Below are positions 1 through 8,403 of a stretch of DNA of 64,000 bases, piece by piece. The stretch is taken from positions 108,715 through 172,714 of the forward strand of contig JADEXA010000005.1 of NCBI GenBank assembly GCA_015207365.1, read 5' to 3'. The notes below the pieces were generated by a model. The model was not told where the DNA came from and did not search any database. It saw only the letters and a program-made list of their open reading frames with translations. Made by a program: the position numbers and the translations under genes. The DNA is from Vacuolonema iberomarrocanum LEGE 07170. Its GTDB lineage: Bacteria > Cyanobacteriota > Cyanobacteriia > Elainellales > Elainellaceae. The stretch's first letter is position 1, and each line of letters starts with the position of its first letter.

Positions 1-262
1 GTTCTAGGGTCGCACCATTTTGTATCGTCGTAACGACGTCACCATTGGGAGCATTCCGAACATTGAGGAGAGAACTGCCGCCTGTTTGCACGACACCTGT
101 GACCGTTGCCAGGGCATCTTGCGGCAATCCCACCAATAACAGCGAAAGTGTAAGGGAAGACGTCGCAATCCATGCCGAGCTTGGTAGCGCTAACTGCATC
201 TCGGGCAGTGGCTCGTCGCTCTCATAAGCAACGGCGTTATGGATGTAAGCGAGGGACTCCAT
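1..262 (-). CDS. SH3-domain protein, N-terminal part (cut by window edge)
   Basis: The reverse strand reads open from an ATG at 262 to the window edge, giving 87 codons. The protein begins MESLAYIHNAVAYE, a start I associate with cyanobacterial SH3 or peptidoglycan-binding cell-wall proteins. A hydrophobic stretch at about residues 33-50 (SLTLSLLLVGLPQDALA) looks like an internal signal or membrane segment. It is followed by VTGVVQTGGSSLLNVRNAP, a bacterial SH3 (SH3_3) repeat start with the typical LNVRxxP motif. A GAGGT ribosome site lies about 8 nt before the ATG. Role inferred: an exported protein binding the cell wall. The C-terminal domain, possibly a hydrolase, is outside the window, so the enzyme class is unknown. 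Confidence 0.75.
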   Translation of the reverse strand, partial: MESLAYIHNAVAYESDEPLPEMQLALPSSAWIATSSLTLSLLLVGLPQDALATVTGVVQTGGSSLLNVRNAPNGDVVTTIQNGATLE

Positions 263-1266
263 AGTGTTTACCTCAGACGTAGAACAGGGATAATGTGCGG
301 GGCTTGAAGAAAAACTTTCCAGGGAATAGTTTCATTCATCTATCTAGAATAATAGCGACGATATCAGCGATCGCTAAACAAAGTTAGCAACAAATTGTGC
401 CTAGTCTACGCAATTGCGGAAGGCTGCAAAATCTCGCCGATTCCCTTTTGGATAGAGCGACTCCTTTGCTTTGCTGTTTTGTCCACCCTGGGATGTTGGA
501 TAAACTCGGATAAATTGCGCTTTCTTACCCCCCTTTATGCTATCGATCAGCACCATGAGTGGTTGAGAAGTCTAATTTTCTCTTTTCCATTCAGGATTTG
601 TTTTTGTCTTGAAAAAATTAGACTGTCATAGCAAAATTTTGTGCCGATTCGACAAAACCTTAGCAGGTTCTCTATACCCTGCAATGCTATAGGCCACCTG
701 AAGACGCTTCCATATCTCTTCCATCGAAACAGGCTTGATTAGATTTGTAGAATCCTTGGATGACTATTTTTATTGGGTTCGACGGCTTTCACGCCTTGAG
801 GGAATTTAGTCCTACGGCTGAAGTTTGCAGTGCACCAAAGCAATAGCTGATGAATTTTTGAGACGGTGGATCTTGGGAAATAGAATTGGAAAGGTGACAG
901 TTTGTAAGAAGCGCTGTCAAGCCTGCAAGGGCGATCGCTCAGCCGTAAAATCTGGTGCGTTGCCGATCGTCGTTCTAAATCGCTGGCTGTCCATTGGGAA
1001 ACTATCAACTATCAAACCACCCATTTCCCCACCCGTTTTTTACGTTCAATGCCCAAGCTTAAACCTCTAGCTATGGGGGTAGAAAAGCCAAAACATGATG
1101 GGTTCACCCTGAATCTGGATTATCCATCCATCGATTTGGGTCACAGGAAATACAGACTGAAACGTGACACTTCGCCACTTTGCCAGATTTCCTAGCTCGA
1201 TCGAGGCAATCAGGAAAATTCTCCAAGCTTCAGAAACGCAAACTTTCGCTGCTTGGGATTAGACAA
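263..1266. other. Gene-free stretch upstream of the SH3-domain gene
   Basis: I see no convincing gene. The open frames here lack ribosome sites and family resemblance. The first part, about 263-360, should hold the promoter of the leftward SH3-domain gene. The rest has scattered HIP1 sites and looks like decayed sequence before the palindromic repeat at 1267. Confidence 0.5.
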
Positions 1267-1359
1267 TAGCGGTGTGCAACCGCATCAAGTACAGAAACGG
1301 TTGTGTGTGGGCGCGACGCGCCCACACACAACCGTACTTACCTAACGCGCACAGCGCTA
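1267..1359. repeat. Palindromic element, family D, copy 1
   Basis: A 93-bp element running from TAGCGGTGTGCAACC to AGCGCTA. The centre is a perfect hairpin: ACGGTTGTGTGTGGGCGCG pairs with CGCGCCCACACACAACCGT around one unpaired base. The outer arms are imperfect inverted repeats. A second copy of the same length lies at 35896-35988 and differs at only two positions. It sits 92 bp from the 3' end of the phosphatase-family gene. Confidence 0.85.
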
Positions 1360-1451
1360 AACACCTAATCACGGCATAGGGAGTTTCATCCCCGGCAACG
1401 CGAAGCTCTCAAAGCCCATTGGGTTCTGGTTTTCGTAGTCCTAGTATCATC

Positions 1452-2363
1452 CTAAATTTCAAGCTCAATGCCCACCGGACAATGATCCGAAGCCTTGGGT
1501 TGGTTCAATCCCACACCCCCAAATCGCCTTTCCTGGAACCGTCGGGCACGCTGGGGCAACCCGCGTCGTTCGATTTCGGGTCGGGCATCAGGGTTGGCTT
1601 GGGCGATCGCCCGCGATACCAACACATAGTCGAGCTGATTGTATTTATTGCCTCTGGCAAAATAGTGCGTCCAGCGCTCGTCCGGCGGCAAGCGGTTCAT
1701 CACATTTTCTAGCCAGGGTTGTTCCAGCAAAGGTTCCAAACCTTCTGAGGGAAGGTAGTCGTTGAGGTCACCGACCACGACCCAGTTGGCCTGCCCTGGA
1801 TCGGGACCAAATCGCTCTTGCAGGATCTCGGCGACACGGGTGGCCTGGACATGGCGGGTGGCCATCGTTTCCTGGCGATCGCGCATCATCGACTTAAAGT
1901 GATTGACAAACACCGTTAGGGGTTTGCCATTGGGAAGCCGCACCTCAACCTCCAGGCAATCCCGCGAAAAGATAGGATTCCCGTTGGGAGCCAGTTCAAA
2001 CTGGTGGGTACGGATGGTGCCAAGAGGATATTGGCTAATCAATGCCACATCAATCAGACGAGGATCATTGCCATCTATCAAGATTTGATACGGGTAACCC
2101 CCGTTGGGCATGAAATGCTTGAACTGCCGCAAAAAGCGACGCAAGGTGGTGAGGTTTTCGATCTCCTGAAGCCCCAAAATATCAGCACGAATCGCACCCA
2201 AAGCTTGCGCAGTAATGCGGTGGTGTTTGTCGGAGAAGGGAGCAAATTTGGTGTTGTCGATGGTCCAAATGCCTGACTCACCATCGGGGAGGGAAAAATC
2301 GCTACGAAACCGGAATCGTGCAAATAGATTCTCGACGTTAAACGTTCCCACTCGGACGCGCAT
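1452..2363 (-). CDS. Endonuclease/exonuclease/phosphatase family protein
   Basis: A 303-residue member of the Mg-dependent EEP fold (DNase I, ExoIII and phosphatases). Motifs in order: TFNVENL near residue 7, LQEIEN near 65 with the metal-binding Glu, DPRLIDVALIS near 100, NHFKS near 154, VVGDLND near 196, QLDYVLVS near 243 and SDHCPV near 292 with the catalytic Asp-His. All core residues are present, so it should be active. The substrate (DNA, nucleotide or phospholipid) cannot be read from the sequence. I chose the ATG at 2363, where the TFNVEN core follows at once; the longer reading begins with TTG. It has no signal peptide and is probably cytoplasmic. It is transcribed alone. Confidence 0.85.
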   Translation of the reverse strand: MRVRVGTFNVENLFARFRFRSDFSLPDGESGIWTIDNTKFAPFSDKHHRITAQALGAIRADILGLQEIENLTTLRRFLRQFKHFMPNGGYPYQILIDGNDPRLIDVALISQYPLGTIRTHQFELAPNGNPIFSRDCLEVEVRLPNGKPLTVFVNHFKSMMRDRQETMATRHVQATRVAEILQERFGPDPGQANWVVVGDLNDYLPSEGLEPLLEQPWLENVMNRLPPDERWTHYFARGNKYNQLDYVLVSRAIAQANPDARPEIERRGLPQRARRFQERRFGGVGLNQPKASDHCPVGIELEI

Positions 2364-2455
2364 AGAACAATGGGTCAAATATGGACGGAGTTAGGCTGTG
2401 GCCTGGTTAGTATAGCGATTGATTGATGATAGATCGCAGACTAGCAAACCCTGGA

Positions 2456-2788
2456 CTATTCAGGGCGATCGCTCACCACTTCACTGCGCTCGACACCGCC
2501 ATTGGCATTCACATTGCCGAGCTTCTGGCGGACATCATCAATGGCTTCATTCAACTGCGCGATCTTATCTTCCAGTCCTCGCCGTGCCGCCTCAATGTTT
2601 TGTGGCGATGGCGGCGCACTTTTGTCTGGGGCGCTTTTGATAGAACGACGAGCGAGCGATTCGGCTTGGGCTTTGAGCTTTTTCCTAGGGAGGCGTGAAG
2701 CGGCTAGCACCCCCAGCACACCGCCGACCATGCCGCCAGCGATGGCACCCAAAATAAACCCACCAACAAAGTTATCTTGCTGACTCAT
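2456..2788 (-). CDS. Small membrane-anchored protein with coiled-coil tail (YtxH-like)
   Basis: A 110-residue protein starting MSQQDNFVGGFILG. Residues about 7-32 form one Gly/Ala-rich membrane helix (GGFILGAIAGGMVGGVLGVL). A basic patch (RLPRKKLKAQ) follows, then a hydrophilic helical region with likely coiled coil ending in EDKIAQLNEAIDDVRQKLG. This layout matches the small cyanobacterial and plant-type YtxH or thylakoid-associated anchor proteins. No enzymatic motif is seen. It may organise a membrane complex, but that is only inference. The ATG at 2788 is preferred over an upstream TTG because the membrane helix then lies at the N-terminus. Confidence 0.7.
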   Translation of the reverse strand: MSQQDNFVGGFILGAIAGGMVGGVLGVLAASRLPRKKLKAQAESLARRSIKSAPDKSAPPSPQNIEAARRGLEDKIAQLNEAIDDVRQKLGNVNANGGVERSEVVSDRPE

Positions 2789-3000
2789 GGCAAACGTAAT
2801 GGAAAAACGATTCAAGGAAACGACTTGATGTGGGTAGATTACCTCAACGCAGAGACTCTATACCTTTTCTTATCAATTATTTTTAGGACTCACCCATTTG
2901 ATTCGGTAGCCACGATGTAGCCACAAAGCCAAAGACGTCACCTAGGACTCCGCAGGTTTTGCATCCGTCCTAATTCCCTTAGCTTACAGCAGTTGGGGAT

Positions 3001-3651
3001 TCAGGTTCCAAAGGTGCGATCGCCCGCATCGCCCAACCCTGGCACAATGAAACCCTGGTCGTTGAGCCCCTCGTCGATGGCTGCAGAATAGATGACGACT
3101 TCGGGATAGCGATCGCCCAGTCGCTGCAATGCATTGGGAGCCGCAACCACAGAAATAATGCGCACCCACTCCGGCGACGCCCCCCGTTTCGTCAACTCCT
3201 CCATCACCGTGAGCATCGTCCCCCCGGTTGCCAGCATGGGTTCTGGGATCAAGATGCGGGTGTCAGGTTGAAAGCTGTCGGGAAAGCGATTGAGATAGCA
3301 GGTCGGCTCCAACGTTTCCTCATCCCGTGCTAGCCCAATGTGGTAGATAGACGCTAGCGGCAGCAGGGTTTGTGCGCCATCGAGCAACGACAATCCTGCA
3401 CGCAATACCGGAATCACAGCGACGGGTACATCCGGATTAATAAAGTTGGCAGGGCAAGGCGCTAGAGGCGTCTGCACGCCATTTTCCATCATTGGCAACC
3501 AATCTCGAATGGCTTCGTAGGTAAGCCAACGCCCCAGTTCGGTCATGGCACTCCGAAACAGGACAGAGGGAGTTGCTTCATCCCGCGCCACACCAAGCCA
3601 GTGTTGAACCAGAGGATGATTGGGGACATAGACACGGAGTTTTAGAGCCAT
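3001..3651 (-). CDS. upp: Uracil phosphoribosyltransferase
   Basis: A 216-residue enzyme of pyrimidine salvage that makes UMP from uracil and PRPP. The diagnostic segment AVIPVLRAGLSLLDG is present near residue 80. The PRPP-binding loop reads RILIPEPMLATGGTM near residue 132, where most family members have VDPMLATGG, so the usual acidic residue is kept as Glu. The C-terminus carries DEGLNDQGFIVPGLGDAGDR, the uracil-binding hallmark of Upp. Length is normal for the family. It is a single gene followed downstream by the small membrane-anchored protein gene. Confidence 0.95.
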   Translation of the reverse strand: MALKLRVYVPNHPLVQHWLGVARDEATPSVLFRSAMTELGRWLTYEAIRDWLPMMENGVQTPLAPCPANFINPDVPVAVIPVLRAGLSLLDGAQTLLPLASIYHIGLARDEETLEPTCYLNRFPDSFQPDTRILIPEPMLATGGTMLTVMEELTKRGASPEWVRIISVVAAPNALQRLGDRYPEVVIYSAAIDEGLNDQGFIVPGLGDAGDRTFGT

Positions 3652-3774
3652 AGGAAAATCGCGATCGCGAGGAAACGTAAAAGCCGCTCGTAAACACTCA
3701 ACAAATACTCGCCAAGGTATGACAAGTTAAGAGAATAAACTCACAGCATCGTAGCACTCTCCCTCTCACGCAAA

Positions 3775-4029
3775 ATGTCCAAAAAGCAAAAATTTCCCTA
3801 TCTCCTCGGCTCCAAGTGGACGGCCTGTGAAGAAACCTGGGGATGGCGTCACTTTCAAGTCGTGAACCGCAAAAATCAGGGGAAATGGGTCTTTGCAGAA
3901 ATGGTGGCAGCCTGTGATCCGTCGGTGCGCTTTTGGTTAAACGCCAAGCAGTTGAAGGATAGCGCGCTATGGCAGGCCGGTTGGAAGTCTTTAGGGGAAC
4001 AGGCTAAAGCCAGTCTCAGTACAGACTGA
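3775..4029 (+). CDS. Trp-rich small protein (TIGR02450 family)
   Basis: An 84-residue protein beginning MSKKQKFPYLLGSKWTA. It has seven tryptophans in conserved contexts: GSKWTA, ETWGWRHF, GKWVFAEM, RFWLNAK and LWQAGWK. This pattern is that of the TIGR02450 tryptophan-rich family, common in cyanobacteria and some proteobacteria. The function is not known and no catalytic motif is visible. It diverges from upp across about 120 bp and is followed by a cluster of palindromes starting at 4159. Confidence 0.85.
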   Translation: MSKKQKFPYLLGSKWTACEETWGWRHFQVVNRKNQGKWVFAEMVAACDPSVRFWLNAKQLKDSALWQAGWKSLGEQAKASLSTD

Positions 4030-4158
4030 GGTACGTTTCAGAAAAGAAGCAACCACAGCCGGAGTAAGGAATTTGGCATCTGTTGATCGACAAATCCCAG
4101 CCTCTTAGCAACACTCCCTCCCACATGTCATACCAACTCTATGACAATCAAAACCAGC

Positions 4159-4244
4159 AGGACTTACGCAGTTTGTTGAATTTGTGGTCGCGACCACAAA
4201 TTCGACGAATTCACCTAGGATGACGCAAGTTTTGCGTAAGTCCT
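4159..4244. repeat. Palindromic element, family C, copy 1
   Basis: An 86-bp element with ends AGGACTTACGCA and TGCGTAAGTCCT as terminal inverted repeats, and an inner hairpin AATTTGTGGTCGCGACCACAAATT. A second full copy lies in opposite orientation at 34321-34406, and a fragment starts at 56015. Ends of the AGGACTTACGC type are, to my knowledge, common on small non-autonomous elements in cyanobacteria. No coding capacity. Confidence 0.8.
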
Positions 4245-4246
4245 AA

Positions 4247-4299
4247 CCAGATTATGTTTTGAAAGCCTTGCATCACAAGGCTTTCAAAACATAATCTGG
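4247..4299. repeat. Perfect 24-bp stem hairpin at methyltransferase 3' end
   Basis: CCAGATTATGTTTTGAAAGC starts a 24-bp arm that is exactly repeated inverted at 4276-4299, with a CATCA loop. It begins two bases after the family C element and ends 23 bp before the methyltransferase stop codon. No T-run follows on either strand, so it is not a standard terminator. It may be another small mobile palindrome. Confidence 0.75.
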
Positions 4300-4322
4300 A
4301 GCGAATTCTTAGCGAATTGATA

Positions 4323-4961
4323 TTATGCATCAGATGCACTCGCCCGTAAGGGAAAGCGTGCCAAATACTCCGCATCCGCCCGGTTGGGCACAGAATTGGT
4401 CGCCTTTTCCAGCGAGTCGACATGGAAATCGGCTGCGAACAACTGGCGAATTTCTTCGGGAGTTGAGCCGTAGGGTGGCCCCCCTGGCCTGTCATGGGCC
4501 CAGAACAAGCCAATGAACTCGCCGCCCGGACGCAGGAGCGATCGCACCACCTGCACATACTCCGACCGACGTACCGGGTCGATCGCACAGAAACAGGTGT
4601 GCTCCATCACATAATCAAACTGCCCAGTATAGGCCGCTGGCAGGGCGAAGATGTCACTGGCCAGTAGATTGATCAGAAGGTTTCGGCGGTTGGCCGCCTC
4701 GGCAGTGTCGGCGATCGCCGATGGCGCAAAGTCCACCCCCGTCACCTCAAACCCGTGGGCGGCAAACAGCAGCGCATCATGTCCGCGACCAATGCCCAGG
4801 GCAAGCATCTTGCCAGGTGTCGGAGCATCGGCAGATTCCAGAAGACTCACAAAGGGCGGAGCGGGTTGCCCCAAATCCCATCGGGCGGTGCCTTCTTGAT
4901 AGCGACCTTCCCAAAACGCGGCATCTAGGGCAGGAGTCAGATTGTCAGAAGAAGCGCTCAT
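4323..4961 (-). CDS. SAM-dependent methyltransferase, TPMT-like family
   Basis: A 213-residue class I methyltransferase. The N-terminal motif AAFWEGRYQEGTARWDLGQP (residues about 13-32) is typical of the thiopurine S-methyltransferase-like family (TPMT, Pfam class). The SAM-binding motif I reads MLALGIGRGHDALLFAAHGF, and EVTGVDFAPSAI supplies the acidic residue that binds the ribose. YVMEHTCFCAIDP and LLRPGGEFIGLFW are the later conserved segments. The physiological acceptor in bacteria is unclear; halide, sulfur or selenium compounds are possible. I start it at the ATG at 4961 (MSASSDNLTP); upstream codons lack family similarity. Palindromes lie just past its stop. Confidence 0.85.
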   Translation of the reverse strand: MSASSDNLTPALDAAFWEGRYQEGTARWDLGQPAPPFVSLLESADAPTPGKMLALGIGRGHDALLFAAHGFEVTGVDFAPSAIADTAEAANRRNLLINLLASDIFALPAAYTGQFDYVMEHTCFCAIDPVRRSEYVQVVRSLLRPGGEFIGLFWAHDRPGGPPYGSTPEEIRQLFAADFHVDSLEKATNSVPNRADAEYLARFPLRASASDA

Positions 4962-5045
4962 AAAAGGAAAGATAGATTGGCTGGCTTTGGGCGATCGCCG
5001 TCGTTCCATATCCATAGCCGCTATGGATGGATTGGATTGGCTCGA

Positions 5046-5489
5046 CTAGCTAAGGGTACGGATGTAGGCTTGCACTTCGCGCAGAATTTTGCGAGCCGGA
5101 GGAAAGCTAATCTGCCGTTCTGCATCGTCAAACACAAGCCACGCATAGTTGCGAATTTCCTGCTCCTGACACACCACAGTGGTGGAATAAACCCAGGCTG
5201 GGAAGTAGGTCACAGTTTTCTGAAATTCGCACCCATCGCGCATAAACCGATAGCTTTCTGTAAAGCTTTGCTCAGATAGGGGTCGATAGTTGGTAATGCC
5301 CGTCTCTTCCTCAAATTCCCGACAGGCGGTGTCGAGCGCCGTCTCCCCTGGGTCAGCGTGGCCTTTGGGAAACCCCCAATGCCCGGCCTGATGCTGAATC
5401 AGCAAGACGCGATCGCCCATCGGATTTTGCCAGATAGGGACGATGCCAAACGCCGTGTCCTTTTTGAGAGGAGCATTTCTGGAAGTCAT
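5046..5489 (-). CDS. Nudix hydrolase
   Basis: A 147-residue single-domain Nudix enzyme. The Nudix box runs GHADPGETALDTACREFEEE followed by TGI, matching GX5EX7REUXEEXGU with every metal-binding residue kept. HWGFPKGH just before it resembles Ap4A/NTP-type bis(5'-nucleosyl)-tetraphosphatases (MutT or Ap4A hydrolase group). It should hydrolyse a nucleoside diphosphate linked to another group, in the cytoplasm. It starts 3 bp after the stop of the DUF1868 gene on the same strand, so the two are almost certainly one operon and translated together. Confidence 0.9.
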   Translation of the reverse strand: MTSRNAPLKKDTAFGIVPIWQNPMGDRVLLIQHQAGHWGFPKGHADPGETALDTACREFEEETGITNYRPLSEQSFTESYRFMRDGCEFQKTVTYFPAWVYSTTVVCQEQEIRNYAWLVFDDAERQISFPPARKILREVQAYIRTLS

Positions 5490-5492
5490 GGT

Positions 5493-6281
5493 CTATAGCT
5501 CAATCGCAGGCCAGTCGGGCTCACGAGAATAAAAAGTCATATCTTCAAACTTACGCAATTCTGCTCGATGCAGCCAAACTGAATGCAGGTTATCGTGGCT
5601 CAGCCAATCCAAATTGATGTGGTTGAGCATGTCGCTGACGGCATTTACATCTAATAGCTCAGGGATAGCGGCAAAATAGCCCAGCGTCACATGGGCTGTT
5701 AGGTGGTATTGCTGCTCAATGCCGAGGGAAATGAGTTCAGGGTTTTGGTAAATGGTTCGCCGCAGCGCCACAATTGGCTCATAGGCTGATTCGTCTTTAG
5801 GAGCCAAACAAATGGTAACGCCACGGGTACGCACAGCGAGTCCTAGCACTTGCCAATAGGTCGAGTGCGTTGGAGTGGTGCGTTGGCGATAGTCGGCAAA
5901 GATCTGGGCAATGCGATCGCGCAATTGGGGTTCAAAATCAGGCGTCTTGACAGCCGACCAATAGGCACTATCCCAGATCAGATCCGCCAGCGTCACATGA
6001 AAACTCGACGGGGGAACAGGCACAAGCATATTAGGTGGCAGAGTCTTGACGACCTGGGCTTGCCAGCCAGCAATCTCATCATAGAAAGCACTATTTTCGT
6101 CATCCTCGCGGCGGGGTGGCGTGATCACGGAATAGCCGGGGAACGGTTGTGCTTGGGGGGTATCGGTGCCACTCAACTGAAACTTGGGAGAAGATTGGAT
6201 GTGCTGCAACTGCCCCTGATAGGTTGCGGGCAGGGTCAGGCGGGCGACTCGGTTGATATAAGTTTGAAAGTTATCGTCCAA
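5493..6281 (-). CDS. DUF1868 protein, 2H phosphoesterase-like
   Basis: A 262-residue protein with two HxTL signatures: SFHVTLADL near residue 93 and TAHVTLGYF near residue 200. Two such His-x-Thr motifs define the 2H phosphoesterase fold (RNA ligase/cyclic phosphodiesterase superfamily), and the overall sequence fits the DUF1868 family. Members are thought to act on 2',3'- or 1'',2''-cyclic phosphates; the substrate here is unknown. It is the first gene of an operon with the Nudix hydrolase (3-bp gap). A link between cyclic-phosphate opening and Nudix cleavage of a nucleotide is an inference from that pairing. Confidence 0.8.
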   Translation of the reverse strand: MDDNFQTYINRVARLTLPATYQGQLQHIQSSPKFQLSGTDTPQAQPFPGYSVITPPRREDDENSAFYDEIAGWQAQVVKTLPPNMLVPVPPSSFHVTLADLIWDSAYWSAVKTPDFEPQLRDRIAQIFADYRQRTTPTHSTYWQVLGLAVRTRGVTICLAPKDESAYEPIVALRRTIYQNPELISLGIEQQYHLTAHVTLGYFAAIPELLDVNAVSDMLNHINLDWLSHDNLHSVWLHRAELRKFEDMTFYSREPDWPAIEL

Positions 6282-6536
6282 AGCTAATTGCCTCGCTAAA
6301 AGAAATTTTAATGTCTAACCGTAGGAACAGAAGTCAGGAAACAACGGGAAATGCGTGGCGCACGCTACAGGACGGAGGAGAGCGATCGGTCGAATCAGGG
6401 AAAACAACCGGATTCCGTCGATGAATCAGCCAAAAAGAAGCAGACAGAGTTCTCAAGGATGTTTTCTCGACCTCAGGATGGTTTAGGAGCATTTTTTAAT
6501 TTAGCCGCAATCTGAGCGAAACGGTTTGACACTGTG

Positions 6537-7316
6537 TTACATAAACCGGGTCAATTGCACGCGAAACCGCTCTTTCTTTGTCACGGCAACATCACCAATT
6601 TCTAGCCGTCCCTTGCCTCGAATCGCAACGAGATCGCCAGCCTTGAGCTGATAACTGGCTTGCTTCGCTTCTTTCCAGTTCACTCGCACATCTCCGGCAT
6701 TGATCAGATCCACCATTTTGCTGCGGGACATGCCAAATCCGGCAGAGGCGATCGCATCCAACCGCATGGAGGCTTCCACGGTGGTCATTTCCTTTTTCTT
6801 AGGCTCCCGAATCTTCAGATCCTCAACGGCAATCGGTTGAGTTTTGATGGGAACAGAACGCACCTGGGTCAGTTGCATCCCCAAAAATTCCACCAACTCG
6901 GGCACGACGATCGCCTGGGCTCCGCGATCGCCCAGCACAATGATGTCGCCCACTTTTTCCCGAACGATGCCAGTTCCCAGCAGTGCGCCCAGGAAATCGC
7001 GGTGGGTCGCCGGATCAAACAGAAAGTTGCCGCTCATGGAGATAGGGGCGATCGCCACCTGGTCAGTATCCAAGGGCAGCTCAGAACGAGCGATCGCCAC
7101 TCGCTTACGCTCTGCCTGCGGATAGCCTCCCCACGCGATGGTCTGCACCTCTGTTAACCGGGCAAACATCCCCTCCACATCGGCCAACTCGGGTGGCGAT
7201 AGAAAATCGCTACAGACGACCTCCCAGGTTTTGATGGCTTGCTCAGCCAGATCCAAGATGCGACTCGCCGTTTCGCGTTCTTCAACAGATTTGAGTAATT
7301 CGTCTCTCGGTAGCAT
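6537..7316 (-). CDS. Photosystem II S4-domain protein (YlmH-like RNA-binding)
   Basis: A 259-residue protein. The N-terminal two thirds resemble the YlmH group (LPRDELLKSVEERETASRIL, then GTGIVREKVGDIIVLGDRGA near residue 120). The C-terminal S4 RNA-binding domain runs from about residue 183: MRLDAIASAGFGMSRSKMVD, then LINAGDVRVNWKEAKQASY and LKAGDLVAIRGKGRL. The cyanobacterial and plant members are annotated as the photosystem II S4 domain protein. The role is inferred to be RNA or ribosome binding. It is monocistronic, with a 250-bp gap to the DUF1868 gene where I see no feature. Confidence 0.88.
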   Translation of the reverse strand: MLPRDELLKSVEERETASRILDLAEQAIKTWEVVCSDFLSPPELADVEGMFARLTEVQTIAWGGYPQAERKRVAIARSELPLDTDQVAIAPISMSGNFLFDPATHRDFLGALLGTGIVREKVGDIIVLGDRGAQAIVVPELVEFLGMQLTQVRSVPIKTQPIAVEDLKIREPKKKEMTTVEASMRLDAIASAGFGMSRSKMVDLINAGDVRVNWKEAKQASYQLKAGDLVAIRGKGRLEIGDVAVTKKERFRVQLTRFM

Positions 7317-7378
7317 TAATGGCGCGGAAGTAAGTGAATTGAGGCGGGGATAAATAATCCTTCCCTAGCTTACCGAAT

Positions 7379-7545
7379 TGAACCACAGAGGCGCAGAGGA
7401 GATGCATCTGAGGAAGGACGCAGATAAACGCAAATGAGATGTGTGAAGGAGAAACACGGAGGAACGCGGATCAAGTACGTCGCGGATCAAGTACGTAAAG
7501 GAGGAACGCAGATAAACGCAGAGGAACGCGGATAAGAGATAAAGA
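7379..7545. repeat. Degenerate purine-rich repeat tract
   Basis: Variants of ACGCAGATAAACGCA and GGAACGCGGAT recur several times, starting from ACCACAGAGGCGCAGAGG. It includes an exact tandem pair of CGCGGATCAAGTACGT at 7465-7480 and 7481-7496. A complementary version (CATCTGCGTCCATCTGCC) lies downstream near 7640-7665. Such cagag/cgcag tracts are frequent between cyanobacterial genes. No coding potential; the end of the tract may overlap the sufU promoter region. Confidence 0.6.
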
Positions 7546-7765
7546 GCATGACCCACCGCTGCAGGGTGTGAACCTTGAAAGACCTGAAAGCCCGCAAAGG
7601 CCAAACCCCCACACCGTCAACGCATCATCCACACCCATCTGCGTCCATCTGCCTCCATCCGCGTTCTATTTCCTCTCCCTATACCCCAACAAGCCGTATT
7701 TACAGGAAACCCGCCTGTTAGGATAGAAAACAGAAGCTTTGATATGGATTGAGCTGGCAACCGAT

Positions 7766-8236
7766 ATGTCTCTTGATAATTTGCGCGATTTATATCAGCA
7801 AGTCATTTTGGAGCGGTACAAGAAGCCCCGCTACAAAGGCACTACCGATCCGGTCGATCGCCATCAGAAAGGGCACAATCCGTCCTGCGGTGACACGATT
7901 GAGCTGACGCTGAAACTAAACGAGTCGAGCGATCGCATTGACGATGTTCGCTTTGAGGGCGAAGGCTGCGCCATTTCAATGGCCTCCGCCGACCTGATGG
8001 CCGAGGCGTTGCGCCACAAGTCCCTAGATGAAGCCCTAGAAATGGTGTACAAGTTCCAGTCCATGATGCGGGGTGAGGATGAGTTTCCCAAGGAGCATCG
8101 CAAGCTGAACGTGATGCAGGGGGTAGCACAGTTTCCCGTGCGGATCAAGTGCGCCAATCTCTGCTGGCATACCCTCAAGGCTGCGATCGAAGCTGCGCAG
8201 AGCGCTGAGCCCGCAGGCTATGTGAGTAATGAATAA
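7766..8236 (+). CDS. sufU: SufU-type iron-sulfur cluster assembly protein
   Basis: A 156-residue NifU N-domain/SufU protein. Conserved cysteines stand at HNPSCGDTIEL near residue 40, GEGCAISMASADL near 72 and IKCANLCWHTLKA near 130. These are the three SufU cysteines plus one extra Cys. The GEGCAISMASAD motif and the insertion EMVYKFQSMMRGE between the second and third Cys separate SufU from classical IscU. It should activate or receive sulfur from a SufS desulfurase, or act as a scaffold; no suf neighbour is in view. I start at ATG 7766 (MSLDNLRDLYQ), since the longer frame begins with a TTG. Confidence 0.9.
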   Translation: MSLDNLRDLYQQVILERYKKPRYKGTTDPVDRHQKGHNPSCGDTIELTLKLNESSDRIDDVRFEGEGCAISMASADLMAEALRHKSLDEALEMVYKFQSMMRGEDEFPKEHRKLNVMQGVAQFPVRIKCANLCWHTLKAAIEAAQSAEPAGYVSNE

Positions 8237-8257
8237 CAAGTCAACGAGTCGTTTTCG

Positions 8258-8285
8258 TCAGACTTGCAGAATCAGACTTGCAGAA
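8258..8285. repeat. 14-bp tandem duplication
   Basis: TCAGACTTGCAGAA occurs twice in direct tandem, at 8258-8271 and 8272-8285, 20 bp after the sufU stop codon. Probably a slippage duplication in the spacer before ycf51. Confidence 0.6.
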
Positions 8286-8403
8286 TCAGAGCGTTTGGAG
8301 CGAAATTCATAGATTTTTGCTTTCTGACAACGTTCGGATTGGCTTTCTGCTACCGTGAGTAATGCGTATTTTCGGGTATGTATCCCGTAGGGAGACACGA
8401 GTC

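Noticed and set aside
395..631. 78-codon open frame in the first gene-free region
   Set aside because: No ribosome site, no family resemblance and odd composition; probably chance.
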